A stretch of 64,000 nucleotides of DNA from Nocardia cyriacigeorgica NBRC 100375 (GCF_000308555.1 NZ_BAFY01000328.1:16987-80986); one strand, 5' to 3'. Counted from the stretch's first letter, positions 43,950 to 53,335 are shown. The notes: generated from the sequence alone by a model not told the origin. Program-made: numbers and translations.

Positions 43950-44333
43950 TCAGAACGAGATGGAGCCGCGATTGTCCCGCATATTGAGGACCTTCGCGTT
44001 GTCATAGGCGTTCGAGATGAAGTCGGCCACCTTCCGGTCCTCGCGAGCGAGCGCAACGAGCTCGTCGACCTCCGAACGGAATTCGTCATCGTCGACGCTT
44101 GCGGCCTCGATCCGTGCGGCGACGATTTCCCTGTCGGCGTCGGTCGGCTCGCTGGCCAGTCGTGCGATGGCTGCGCTGGTCGGTTCGTCATCCCGGAACT
44201 TGGCGGCTATTCGCTGACGCAGCCGGTCGATCGCGGACCAGGAGCCGGCGGCGGCGCTCTGCGCCAGTCCCTCGCCGTACTTGGTGGCAAGCAGAATCGC
44301 TGCCGCGGTGCCGAGTGAAACGGGATCTACCAC
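43950..44333 (-). CDS. Bell/HeLo-like small helical protein with C-terminal amyloid-like motif
   Basis: 127 residues; GTG at 44333 with GAGGTGG upstream. The N-terminus is hydrophobic and glycine/alanine-rich (VDPVSLGTAAAILLATKYGE), followed by amphipathic helices (GSWSAIDRLRQRIAAKF, REIVAARIEA, EVDELVALAREDRKVADFI). The last residues are KVLNMRDNRGSISF. This layout, about 100 helical residues with a hydrophobic N-terminus and a short terminal Asn/Gly motif, is that of bacterial Bell domains linked to amyloid signalling, which are compared with fungal HeLo membrane-damaging domains. The gene downstream carries the matching motif (KQINIFGDNRGEID). Assignment is by architecture and motif, without a profile search. 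Confidence 0.6.
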   Translation of the reverse strand: MVDPVSLGTAAAILLATKYGEGLAQSAAAGSWSAIDRLRQRIAAKFRDDEPTSAAIARLASEPTDADREIVAARIEAASVDDDEFRSEVDELVALAREDRKVADFISNAYDNAKVLNMRDNRGSISF

Positions 44334-44363
44334 GTGCCCACCTCGATTCGATTGTGTGGTAGC

Positions 44364-44630
44364 TCATGGTATTCCGCCCGGCAGGTCTTGTACTGAGAAC
44401 TTGCTGTGTTCGTCGCCGGAAACGTCGGGGATCCCCTTGCCGGACGCGGGCTGCAGCATGGTCAGGTCGATACAAGTATGAGTGCACAGGTAATCGGCCA
44501 GGTTGCGATAGCCCCAGGTGTCGGAGGCTTGCGGCACAATGCTGATCGAGACGACGATCGAGATCCCCAGCTGTCGGCTGTGGGCTTCAGGAAGGGCCGA
44601 GCATGGATGAAGAGCGGGCTCCGATGACAA
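44364..44630 (-). other. Possible small or degenerate coding frame upstream of the Bell-like gene
   Basis: A minus-strand frame with coding-like third positions contains GISIVVSISIVPQASDTWGY, then RNLADYLCTHTCIDLTML, and stops at 44364, 31 nt before the Bell-like start. A strand-helix-strand beginning of this type occurs in small effector-associated proteins of actinobacterial conflict systems. The only start that keeps the strand is a TTG at 44630, inside the divergent gene. It may be a remnant, or a gene with an unusual start. It overlaps the 5' end of the 412-aa gene by 28 nt. Confidence 0.3.
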
Positions 44631-45841
44631 CCGACGGTGGCTCCGGGGGGCAAACGGCGGATCTCGTGGTCATCGAGGACGAATTCGGTACGGCACTGGT
44701 CGGGGCCGAGGAAGCGATTGCCGAGTTCACCCGGCAGGAGGGTTTCTCGCTGCCGGTGGTGGCTGCTGAGTCCGGCGTGACGGTGACGACGCTCGCGCCG
44801 CGGTTGTTCGGCGCTCGTGCGGTTGGTTCGGCATACCTGGTCGGGACCAGCGTGGTCGAGTCGGCCCGTCGTGCACGGGGCACTACGGTGACCTATCACC
44901 GGATGGTGCGTGATAGCAACGGCACGATCCGCTCGAATGCGAGGATCCCAGCACCCGGTGCTGCCGCCATCGCACCGCAAATGGCGGCTCTGATGGCGGT
45001 GGAAGCAGCGATCTCCGCGCAGTTCGACCAGATTCACGAGCACCTCGACGTGATAGAGGACAAGGTAGACGAGGTATTGCGGCTGGCAGCAGCCGAACGG
45101 CTCGGCGACATATACGGCCATCATCGGGTACTGGCTCGGAAGGCTCGGGCGATGGCCGACGGCGATGCGCTGACGGCGACCGACTGGTCCTCCCTGGCCG
45201 GCCTCGGTCCGGATCTGGAAGTCGGAGTGGAGCGGTTGCGGATGCATGCGATCAAGCAGGCCGAGACCCTCGACAGTCGCCTCGGGCCCGGCAAGCGTGC
45301 CGAGCAGCTCGAGGCGATGGTCCGTAAGAATCGGCTCGGTGAAACGCTGCAACTGCTGGTCGTCGCACAGAAATCGTTGTTCCTGTGGCAGCGGCTGCGG
45401 CTCGAGCAGGTGCGAGTCACCGAGCCGGAACACTTCGAGCAGACCATCGCCAGCGCCCGGAATATTCTGCGTGAGCAGTATCGTGCCGACGTCGACCTGG
45501 TAGTCGGCCTGCGCGAGCTGCTGACCACCCACGCGGTGCTGAAGACTTCCGAGGCACATCACAAGCTCGTCTCCCGGTCGTTGACCAAGCACCGCCAGGA
45601 ACTGGAGTCGATGCTCGACCAGTTCGTTCAGGCCCGCAACCTGCAGCTGGCCACCTGGGAGGGTCGTGACCACGCGACGATTGCCGAGGCAATGATCGCG
45701 GCGAAAGCAAAAGCGGCGGCGCTGGCGACTTCGGGCCGTCGCCAGCTTGCCCGCGGCGGTGCCGGCATCGTGGCGTGGATCGATCCCGACGCAAAGAAAC
45801 CAGCCGTTGTCGACGCCGCTGAAGATCGCAGTGAGTCCTGA
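44603..45841 (+). CDS. Unknown protein with central coiled coil (412 aa)
   Basis: ATG at 44603 with AGGAAGG 6 nt upstream. The N-terminal 85 residues are alpha/beta. A strand pair (TTVTYHRMVRDSNGTIRSNA) leads into a coiled-coil helix (AAISAQFDQIHEHLDVIEDK). The remaining 250 residues are almost all helix with regular heptad character (RLGETLQLLVVAQKSLFLWQ, SRSLTKHRQELESMLDQFVQ). There are no membrane segments, Walker motifs or nuclease motifs. It is divergent from the Bell-like gene and convergent with mcrC. Function is unknown; an oligomeric scaffold or sensor is possible. Confidence 0.7.
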   Translation: MDEERAPMTTDGGSGGQTADLVVIEDEFGTALVGAEEAIAEFTRQEGFSLPVVAAESGVTVTTLAPRLFGARAVGSAYLVGTSVVESARRARGTTVTYHRMVRDSNGTIRSNARIPAPGAAAIAPQMAALMAVEAAISAQFDQIHEHLDVIEDKVDEVLRLAAAERLGDIYGHHRVLARKARAMADGDALTATDWSSLAGLGPDLEVGVERLRMHAIKQAETLDSRLGPGKRAEQLEAMVRKNRLGETLQLLVVAQKSLFLWQRLRLEQVRVTEPEHFEQTIASARNILREQYRADVDLVVGLRELLTTHAVLKTSEAHHKLVSRSLTKHRQELESMLDQFVQARNLQLATWEGRDHATIAEAMIAAKAKAAALATSGRRQLARGGAGIVAWIDPDAKKPAVVDAAEDRSES

Positions 45842-45943
45842 GACGAGGTGGGGGAGCGAAGAGTTCCCGGGCGTCGCGATATCCCCGGTCGTATCGGCTT
45901 GGGCCTTCACGGCCGCGAACGAGCGCCAGGATGAGCCACCTGG

Positions 45944-47185
45944 TCACGTGAACAATGCCGCGCGGATTCCATCGGCAGCTCGGGCAGGGGAGGCGGCGGT
46001 GTCGACGCCGTGTATGTGCACGGAGCCCAAATGGCGTCGGTTGCCGGTGATGCGGACTGTGCGCTGAGATGTCGCGGTCGGATGGGGATGCACGATGGCT
46101 GCCACCGGTGCGGCTGGTGGGGCGTAACCGGCTGTGTAAGTGAGTAGTTGGTGGATGTCGGCGGTGCTCACGGTGTGGTCGGCGTAGGTCTTGTACTTTG
46201 CATCGATCGGGTACAGCTCGGGTGTTTGGATGCCGTTGGTGCGCTGCAGCAGGACATCTGGGCGGAATGGTGGGCGGGGGGAGAGGTCGCCGTGGACGGT
46301 GATCGCTGAGGTGCCGGTGGAGGGGACGATGTCCACGCCGGTGGGGGCGGCGTCGTTGACCAGGCGGCGGACTATCGCTTCCCACAGGACGGGCATGTCC
46401 AAGAGCAGGGTTTCGGCGTTCGATCCGGTGTTCACCAGGAGGTCGGTGACGCCGCCGCCGCGCAGGATCAGGCCGGACCAGAGGTGGGCGGTGCGGTAGC
46501 GGCGGTTCAGGCGGGTGTAGGTGGTGCGGTCGAGGGTTCGCAGGACACGAGTCGCGGCGGTGGTGGTCGGGAATTCGATTGCGGTCTGGGCTAATTGGCG
46601 GGCCAGGTGGGGGTCGGAGACCACGGTGCGGGCTGCTCGCAGGGCCAGTCCGCAGAGTTGGTTTTCCCAGATGTCGATGGCGCGGTCGAAGGTGCGGCTG
46701 TGGAGTTGGTCGAGCATGCCGTAGCGCTTGGTGGCTTGGGCGACGATGTCGAGGCGGCCACGCAGGACCGGTTCGATGACGTCGTGGCGGACGTAGTCGC
46801 GGCGTAGGCCGTCGCGGAGCAAGATTTGGCATTCGGCGAGCAGAGCTGCTGCGACGAGGTCGGGGAGGCCGTGGCGGTCGAGCTGCCAGCGGCGGAGGGT
46901 GGTGTCGTGGGGTACCGGGGTGGCGGTGGCGTAGCAGAACCAGCGCAGCAGGGAATCTCCGGTGAAGGCCACCTTCGGGGTGATGATGAGGCGGATGCGG
47001 TCGAGGGCGAGCACACCGACTGTGGCACCTGCGGTGAAGGTCCAGCCGGTGCGGTCGGGGGTGATAGTGCAGCGGCGGTGGGAGTGCAGGGTGCGGAGCC
47101 GGTCGAGATCGATGTCGCTGAGTTGGTCGAGAGCCAGCGACACCGATTCGTATTCGGCGACGCGGATTTCGGTGCGGTCAGGCAT
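45944..47185 (-). CDS. mcrC: McrC, nuclease subunit of a McrBC modification-dependent restriction system
   Basis: 413 residues. The N-terminal McrC domain contains GVLALDRIRLIITPKVAFTG and LLRWFCYAT. The middle has RRDYVRHDVIEPVLRGRLDI, characteristic of McrC. The C-terminal PD-(D/E)xK nuclease is PFRPDVLLQR (Asp near 308) with ELYPIDAKYKTYADH (Asp-x-Lys near 327-329). With McrB it cleaves DNA containing modified cytosine. Its ATG at 47185 overlaps the mcrB stop (47180-47178) by 8 nt. The nuclease motif is intact although mcrB is frameshifted. Confidence 0.85.
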   Translation of the reverse strand: MPDRTEIRVAEYESVSLALDQLSDIDLDRLRTLHSHRRCTITPDRTGWTFTAGATVGVLALDRIRLIITPKVAFTGDSLLRWFCYATATPVPHDTTLRRWQLDRHGLPDLVAAALLAECQILLRDGLRRDYVRHDVIEPVLRGRLDIVAQATKRYGMLDQLHSRTFDRAIDIWENQLCGLALRAARTVVSDPHLARQLAQTAIEFPTTTAATRVLRTLDRTTYTRLNRRYRTAHLWSGLILRGGGVTDLLVNTGSNAETLLLDMPVLWEAIVRRLVNDAAPTGVDIVPSTGTSAITVHGDLSPRPPFRPDVLLQRTNGIQTPELYPIDAKYKTYADHTVSTADIHQLLTYTAGYAPPAAPVAAIVHPHPTATSQRTVRITGNRRHLGSVHIHGVDTAASPARAADGIRAALFT

Positions 47186-49257
47186 CGACGTTGCGGCTGG
47201 TGGCCACGGTGAACTCGGCGGCCAGTTCCGCGGCCAGGTCGGCTACGGCGATCTGCGCGGGCCTGCCGGTGTTCCGGTCTACGAGGTTGCCAAGCAGTTC
47301 CCGCAGCAGCTCTACTCGGCCGACGCAGTAGTCCTCGAGCAGCGGAACGATGTCGTGGTAGAAGGCGGCGGCGAGTTCTTCGTCGGTGGCGACCGGCTCG
47401 CTGTCGGTGAGCAGGTAGGCGTGGCCGATCTGATGATCGGGGTCGAGGCAGGCGGCGACGCGGGTGTTCAGCGACGTCAAGAACGTGGTGAGGTCGAGCG
47501 GGCCGACGGAACCGGAGAGAATGTCGGGGTCTGGGCCGATATCGACGAAGGCGAAGCGCCGGCGGATCGCGGCGTCGAGGTGGCTGACGCTGCGGTCGGC
47601 GGTGTTCATCGTGCCGATGATGCGGAGATTCTTCGGCACCGCGAAGCTGCGTTTGCTGATCGGCAGGCGCACCTCTATTCCGCGTTTGTCGGATTCGAGG
47701 AGGGTGATGAGCTCGCCGAAGATGCGGGGTAGGTCACCGCGATTGATCTCATCGATGATCAGCAGGAACACCTCGTCAGGGGCCGCTGATGCGGCGGTGC
47801 AGAGGTTGTGGAACAGGCCGTCGGTGAGTTCGAGTCGCAGGCCGTGGGCGGCGGGGTCGTCGACTGGTTTGTAGCCTTCGACGAAGTCCTCGTAGCCGTA
47901 GGAGGGGTGGAATGTCACCAGCTGCACTCGACCTGAACGCAGCATGTTTCCAATCGCGGACTCCTGCGCGGCCGTACCGATGGATCCGGCTCCTCCGTCC
48001 ATGGCCAGCGCGGACTGCAACGCGAGCCGGGTCTTGCCGGTGCCGGGCGGGCCGTACAGGATGACCTGGCCTTTCCTGGCCTTTCCTGGCCAATGCCTCC
48101 TGGACGCGGATGATCTCGGTCGGTAGGTCGGCTGGGACCGGATCGTGTACTCCACCGCCATTAGCCAAACGGTCGGTGAGCTGGGCAAACAGCTTCTCGG
48201 GGACCTTGGCGAAGGTCGGCACCCAAGCGTTCTGCGGTTCCGCAAGGTCCTGGCTGAGCGAGGTGTCCCAGTCGACCGGGACAATATGCCGATATTCGGG
48301 GAGGTCCTCGTTGTAGTAATAACTGCCGGAAACGGTCCCGATGGCCAGTACGTGGGTCTTGCCGCGGTTGGCCACAATGCGATCACCGGGCTCCAGGTCG
48401 CGGAAAGCGAGGAGGTTACGGGCCTTGACCAAGTTGCCGCCGGGACGATCAGGCCAGTAAGTGTCGATCGCCTGCTTGAGTTCAGTGTCGCTGGTGTACT
48501 GGGCAAGATCCCCGACCTCGTCCCATCCGACGCGGATGTAGTTTTCGGCCAAGCAATCCGGCCAGTATCGGGCGTTTTCGCCCGGCGCGATCTTCCATAC
48601 CACTCGGCTCTTGGGGCGAGGGTCGAAGTAGGCGTAGAGGAACCGTGCCACTTCACGGGACGTCAGTTCGCTCAACCCAGGATGGTCCTTGACGAGCACA
48701 GACAGATGCCTGTTGGCCCGCCACGCCGTTGCGTTCCGTTCCGGCGTGCCACCCAACAGGGAAATGAAAGCGCGCAGGTGTGGCCTGGAGTAGATCGGAA
48801 GAAAATGCTGGGGGTAATAGGCCGCCAGCGATTTGGTCACCAGGGCTTGGCCGGAGGTGAGCACATCGAGGTCATCGATGTCGTCGAAGGCTTCCCGTTC
48901 GGCAGCGTCGAAGGCCGCGACGAACTCGCCGCGAAGGCGTCCCCATGCCTCGTTCACGCCTAATCCGGCCAATTGCGCAGCCAATCGCCATTCGCCGGAC
49001 TTGTGTCGGTAGATAATGTGCTTTCCGGCGCTGCCGCCGCCCAGGCTGCCGTATTCCGTTGCGATGAACTCGAGCATTCGGCAGTACGTCGGTTCTCCCG
49101 TCCGGTCGATGCCCAATGCGTACTGTTCGAGGCGCATGGTCGGCCATTGCTCCAGCGGGAAATGGTCGACAATCTGCTTGCGTTGCTGCTCTCCCTCTGC
49201 AATTCGCTCGGCGACCGTGGTGCGGTCGAATGAGGCAAGGGCGGTGTCCAGGTCCAT
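47178..49257 (-). pseudogene. mcrB: McrB AAA+ GTPase, frameshifted by a 10-bp tandem duplication
   Basis: Two overlapping frames together encode a full McrB of about 689 residues. The first begins at the ATG 49257 (GAGG upstream) and carries the N-terminal DNA-binding part: LKQAIDTYWPDRPGGNLVKA and an EVE-like region, NYIRVGWDEVGD. It reads to EALARKGQ near 48075. The second continues as VILYGPPGTGKT (Walker A) with LLIIDEINRGDLPRIFGELI (Walker B), the McrB GTPase motif region GTMNTADRS, and RRRFAFVDIGP. The break coincides with 2.7 copies of a 10-bp repeat at 48065-48091; removing one copy restores a single frame. It could be phase-variable, decayed, or an assembly artefact. Confidence 0.8.
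48065..48091 (-). repeat. 10-bp tandem repeat inside mcrB
   Basis: On the plus strand CCTGGCCTTT occurs twice in full (48065-48074, 48075-48084), followed by CCTGGCC (48085-48091). The unit length is not a multiple of three, so each copy gained or lost shifts the mcrB frame. It lies just before the Walker A motif. Confidence 0.9.
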
Positions 49258-49302
49258 GCGTTCCTCTGTATGTGGCGAAAGCGATGAATACACGTGAGTC
49301 GA

Positions 49303-50597
49303 TCAATGAACAGGTGCTACGGAAATTCGATGCTCAGCAAGGTGACTCAACACCGACTGATTCGCCTCCCACCCATCCGGAAATTTCACCGGCACACCGA
49401 GATGCACCGGCTCCGCCGACGGATGCGCATCCAGCAGTTCGGGAATCCCGGCCCGGCCCACGACGATGCACGCGTGACGGTGCCGGGATGTGAGTACGCA
49501 CAACCGGCCGGCCTCGAGGTGGAAGGCGCTGGCGTCGCGGCGGCCGGAGAGGGGGTGCAGGACGATCGTCACGTCGTACTCGCGGCCTTGGAGTCGGTTG
49601 GCGGTGTCGACGGTGATCGGTTCGCCGGGCGTGCCGCGTAGGGCGGATCGGATGGCATCGGCTTGGTCGCGGTGGGCGGTGCCGATGGCGATGCGTTCGG
49701 AGGTGACCGCGTGGGTGCCCTGTTCGGAGTGGGCGGTTGCGCCGCGTTCCAGGAGACGGCAGACCAAGGCGGTGATGGCGGCTACCGCTTCGCGGTCGGT
49801 GCGCAGCGTGTGCCGGGCGGGGAGTTCGTACCAGGCCCAGCCGGTTTCGGCGGCCACGTCCAGTGCCGTGTCGAGCCGCGGGTCGCGTATTCGAGGCGGC
49901 GTTGCTCGGGCTCGGTGCCGGCGCGGAACGGGGTGAACGGGTAGAAGGCGGCCGAGACGACGGAGGCCGCGGAGGCAGGCAGGCGCCAGGAGACGGGGAG
50001 GCGGTGGGGTTCCGGGAGGTCTGGGTTGTTGGCGAGCATGACGCTGACGGCGCTCATGGTGGGGTCCCAGGACAGGCCGGCCCAGCGGTCCACGTCGACT
50101 GTGGCGAAGGGGTCGAGTTGGCCGGGGTCGCCTACGAACAGTGCGCGGTCGAAGCGGTTGGCGATGCGTAGCAGCATGTCGGAGCGCATCTGGTAGGCCT
50201 CGTCGACGATGGCCCAGGACCAGGTGCCGTCGTCGACGGTGGCCCATTTGGCGGCGGTGCCGATGACGATGGCGCGGTCGGTGAGGTCGGTGTGCTTCTG
50301 GGCGATGCGGACGTTGGGGCGTTGGACGCGTTCGGATTCGGTGTAATTGGCGGCGGAGAGGCGGCCGATGCGCAGGGCCGGGTCGGCGGTGGCGAGGCGG
50401 TCGATGAGGTCGTCGACCTGCTCGTTGGTTTGGGCGACGATCATCTTTTGGGCGTCGTCTTCGGCGAGTTGGCGGGCGGCGCGGACGACGAGGGTGGATT
50501 TGCCCGCGCCGGGCGGGGAATCGACGACGAGGGCGCGGTGAGGTGGGTCGCGCAGGTCGTCGAGGATGTTGGTGACTACCTGGTCAGGGGTGGTCAT
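49303..50597 (-). pseudogene. SF1 DNA helicase with an apparent 1-nt frameshift
   Basis: From the ATG at 50597 (GGAGG upstream) the frame carries Walker A DSPPGAGKSTLVV near residue 28, motif II WAIVDEAYQM, GDPGQLDPFATVD and VSWRLPASAASVV, and reads to RRLEYATR. The homologous continuation RDPRLDTALDVAAE, ITVDTANRLQGREYDVTIV (motif V) and LCVLTSRHRHACIVVGR (motif VI) is in the -1 frame. A missing C near 49886-49889 (TACCGCG to TACGCG) would join them into about 431 residues. No slippery heptamer is present, so mutation or sequencing error is more likely than programmed frameshifting. It follows a Cas4-like nuclease gene cluster and precedes mcrB by 45 nt. Confidence 0.75.
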
Positions 50598-50726
50598 GCT
50601 AGGGCCTCCGACGGTGAGCTGCGGGCGACGACGATCCGCGCCGGGGAATCGGAGAGCCGACACCGAACAATGGCGTCACTGGACAGTGCTTGTTGCCGGC
50701 GGCGAGCGGCAACGCGGCGAACCACC

Positions 50727-52253
50727 TCATGACCACTCCTCGGCGGGCTCGTCGGCAATCGGCACGTACTCTGGCGGCGGCCCACCGTGTGTCCACGGAG
50801 TTTCTTCGCGCGCAGGCAGTTTGGCCGGTGCGTTGAAGCTCGCGGGAGAGAAGCGGGCGAAACTCACGACTTCGCCGACTTCGGGGACGGAACCGGGTGG
50901 TGCGGTGAGGGCTCGGCCCATGCCGCCTTCGAGTTCGAGTACGAAGCTGTCGTCCTCGATGGCGACGACCTTGCCCTTCTGTTTCACCCGGTCGACGCTG
51001 AACACTGTTTCGTCAAGGGAAGCGCGGAAGGGGTCGTCGGTTCGGACCCGGATGTGCGGGCGCAGTTTGCGGCGGGAACCGCTGGTGTCGATGCGGTCTG
51101 GCTCGCTGTCGACCACCTCGCCACGGAAGGCTTCGCCGGCGAGGCGGCGTTCGATCATGACGCGCCGGTCGTCGAAGGCGCGTTCGGCTTCGAAGACGTC
51201 GAGGGCGCGTTCGCGGTCGAGCAGGCGGCGCACGGCCGGGACGGCGGAATCGCGGCGGGCCTGCGGGAACCCTTCGGGGATGTCGGCGGTGAAGCGGGAG
51301 AAGGCGGAGCGGTCGTTGAGCCAGCGACGGGCGACGCTCCCGCCTTCTCGTAGCGCGCGGAGTAAGTCGATGCCCTGCCACATGAGCTGCCAGGTGGGTT
51401 CGAGTTGGGCCCGCAGCGCACTTTCGAGCCGGTGCACGGCAACGGTTTTCGCTTCGTCACCAGCGGCCTTGTCGTAGGCGGCGATGAGTGGGGCCAGTTC
51501 CTCGTTGTCGAAGCCGGGGTCGGTGGCGGGACCCGCGGGAGGGCACCGCAGCGGGTCCTCGGCGCGGGCGGCGGCCTGTGGGCCGGTGAGGCCGTCGGGT
51601 GGGGCGATCCAGCCGAGCAGGGCGGCGAGATTGGCGTCTTCGAGTGCGGACTGGCCGGTGGCCCAATGCATGGCGAGCACGGTCGTCAGGGGCAGTAGGG
51701 CGCTGGAACCGGGATGTTCGGCGCGGTCGGCGAACCAGGTGAGCCAGCGGCCCAGCAGCGGCACCGATTCGGGCACGGCGTTGGGGCCCTCGATGGGCTG
51801 GAAACGGACGGCGCGGCCGAGCAAGCGGAGGAATTCGACGCCGCCGGTGTTGGGTACGAGCAGTTGCGGGGCGTCGTTGTAGCGCTTCCACTCTTGGGGC
51901 GCGTCCTCATCAGCCTGCTGTTCGGTTCCACCGCGGGACTTGATCGGCACCAATTCGAACGAGTCGGATTCGTCGGCGAACGACGAGATATACGGCAGCA
52001 CACGGTCGGCGAGCTGCGCGATGAAACGCAGGCGCAGCACGCGGTCGCGAGGCTGCGGAACAATGAGGAATTCGACGTCATCAGGTGCGGTGCCGGTGAG
52101 CACGGCCAGCGGTGCGGCAGCCTCCCCGGCCAGCCGCAACGCAACCATGACCAGTGGACGGTCGGACAGGTGGACGTGGCAGACATCGGCGATGGGCTGG
52201 GCCCGTCCCGCCTGCGCGGCCTCGATTCGGGCGAGGGCGGTGAGCACACTCAT
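50727..52253 (-). CDS. Unknown protein linked to a Cas4-like nuclease and SF1 helicase (508 aa)
   Basis: The ATG at 52253 overlaps the TGA of the nuclease gene (ATGA). The N-terminal part is beta-rich (HVHLSDRPLVMVALRLAGEA, DDVEFLIVPQPRDRVLRLRF). The middle is helical with several conserved-looking Trp (RWLTWFADRAEHP, EPTWQLMWQGIDLLRALREG). The C-terminal 130 residues form a probable beta-barrel (GKVVAIEDDSFVLELEGGMG). No catalytic motif is seen. Coupling to the nuclease suggests a subunit of the same complex. Confidence 0.7.
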   Translation of the reverse strand: MSVLTALARIEAAQAGRAQPIADVCHVHLSDRPLVMVALRLAGEAAAPLAVLTGTAPDDVEFLIVPQPRDRVLRLRFIAQLADRVLPYISSFADESDSFELVPIKSRGGTEQQADEDAPQEWKRYNDAPQLLVPNTGGVEFLRLLGRAVRFQPIEGPNAVPESVPLLGRWLTWFADRAEHPGSSALLPLTTVLAMHWATGQSALEDANLAALLGWIAPPDGLTGPQAAARAEDPLRCPPAGPATDPGFDNEELAPLIAAYDKAAGDEAKTVAVHRLESALRAQLEPTWQLMWQGIDLLRALREGGSVARRWLNDRSAFSRFTADIPEGFPQARRDSAVPAVRRLLDRERALDVFEAERAFDDRRVMIERRLAGEAFRGEVVDSEPDRIDTSGSRRKLRPHIRVRTDDPFRASLDETVFSVDRVKQKGKVVAIEDDSFVLELEGGMGRALTAPPGSVPEVGEVVSFARFSPASFNAPAKLPAREETPWTHGGPPPEYVPIADEPAEEWS

Positions 52254-53335
52254 CCGGCGATCTCCAACCGCAGGCGGTGCGCGATGCGCAGTTTCTCGGC
52301 GATATCGGCGTGCTCCGGTCCCGGAGTGAGAGTTCCTGCGGCCAGGCCGAGAACCGTGTCCATCTGGTCGATGCCGCCGACGTCATCGCAGACGCCACGG
52401 CCGAGGACATCGACCGAGCCATCGGCCAGCGCTTCGGCGCGGCACGCGAACGCCAGGTCGCAGGTGGACATGCATTCGGGCGCGTAGCGGGCCGGAATGG
52501 CGGACAGGGTGCTCTCGAGGTGCTCACCGGGCTCGAACGTGGCATCCGGTGGCAGCGTGTCGGTGAGGGCGGTGATGGCAGTGAGCCGGGAAAGCTGGCG
52601 GGAGATGACGGCGAGCTGTTTGCGCAGATCCACCTTCTCGGCCGTGGGGCGGTTGCTGAAGTCTTTGGTGCACACCAGGATCGCGGTGTCGGCGACCAGA
52701 CCTGGTGACTCGCCGATCGCCGTCATCAGCTCGCGCAGCGCCAGCACGTAGACCGCGGACTGCCGGGCCGCGGAGGCGACCTGGACGGGATCGGCGCGGC
52801 CGTCCACGACCGGGAAGGATTTGATCTCCACGACGTGGAACTGGCCTTCGATCTGGAGCGCCACCACATCGGGCTCGAGGTAGGCGGGGACGCCCGCGAT
52901 GTCCAGGCGCAGCATCGGATGGTCGAACAACGTGCCCGGACCGGACCGGATGGCGTCGGCCAGCAGCTGACGAGTGCGCTGGTAGCGAACCGTGTTGCCG
53001 GCGTTGTCGCCGACGGTCGCGAGATCGTGGTAGGCCACCTCGGGAAGTGTGAGGTCTAGCTTGTCCCGCAGCAGGGCGAGTAGTTCGGCGCAACCATTGG
53101 CCTTGACCATCGCCTCGAAGGCATTGCCGCGAGTGATGGCGAACTGCGACTGACCGAACCGCGGTGGATGGCCGAGGGCCTGCGCGATCGCGGCCTTGTC
53201 GACGGCGGCGGCGTCGAGCAGCGCGCGGCGTGCGCAGCCAGGGTTCGCCGTCAACGCCGCGATGGTGCGGGCGTTGTGCCGGGTAGTCGGTGCGGTGCCG
53301 CGCAGTTGGTCGAGTTTCGCTGTGAGAGTGGTCAT
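52250..53335 (-). CDS. Cas4/RecB-like PD-(D/E)xK nuclease with probable 4Fe-4S cluster
   Basis: 361 residues. The Cas4/AddB cysteine layout is present: one N-terminal Cys (ANPGCARRALLD, C34) and three C-terminal Cys (APECMSTCDLAFAC; C288, C292, C298), positions that ligate a 4Fe-4S cluster in this family. The nuclease residues are D155 (AYLEPDVVAL) and E170-x-K172 (FHVVEIKSFP), preceded by RGNAFEAMVK. Such enzymes resect DNA ends, usually with a helicase. The ATG at 53335 and the TGA both overlap their neighbours by four bases, so translation is coupled within the operon. An SF1 helicase lies two genes downstream. Confidence 0.75.
   Translation of the reverse strand: MTTLTAKLDQLRGTAPTTRHNARTIAALTANPGCARRALLDAAAVDKAAIAQALGHPPRFGQSQFAITRGNAFEAMVKANGCAELLALLRDKLDLTLPEVAYHDLATVGDNAGNTVRYQRTRQLLADAIRSGPGTLFDHPMLRLDIAGVPAYLEPDVVALQIEGQFHVVEIKSFPVVDGRADPVQVASAARQSAVYVLALRELMTAIGESPGLVADTAILVCTKDFSNRPTAEKVDLRKQLAVISRQLSRLTAITALTDTLPPDATFEPGEHLESTLSAIPARYAPECMSTCDLAFACRAEALADGSVDVLGRGVCDDVGGIDQMDTVLGLAAGTLTPGPEHADIAEKLRIAHRLRLEIAG

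Noticed and set aside
44880..44940. RDSNGTIRS in the 412-aa protein as a third copy of the DNRG motif
   Set aside because: It lies within a strand pair in the middle of the protein rather than at a terminus, and lacks the conserved Asn-hydrophobic lead-in, so the resemblance is probably chance.
48065..48091. CRISPR-like or satellite repeat
   Set aside because: The units are 10 bp and contiguous without spacers; this is a slippage repeat within a gene.
49880..49895. Programmed -1 frameshift in the SF1 helicase
   Set aside because: No X-XXY-YYZ slippery heptamer or nearby strong pseudoknot candidate is visible at the switch point; a single-base loss is simpler.
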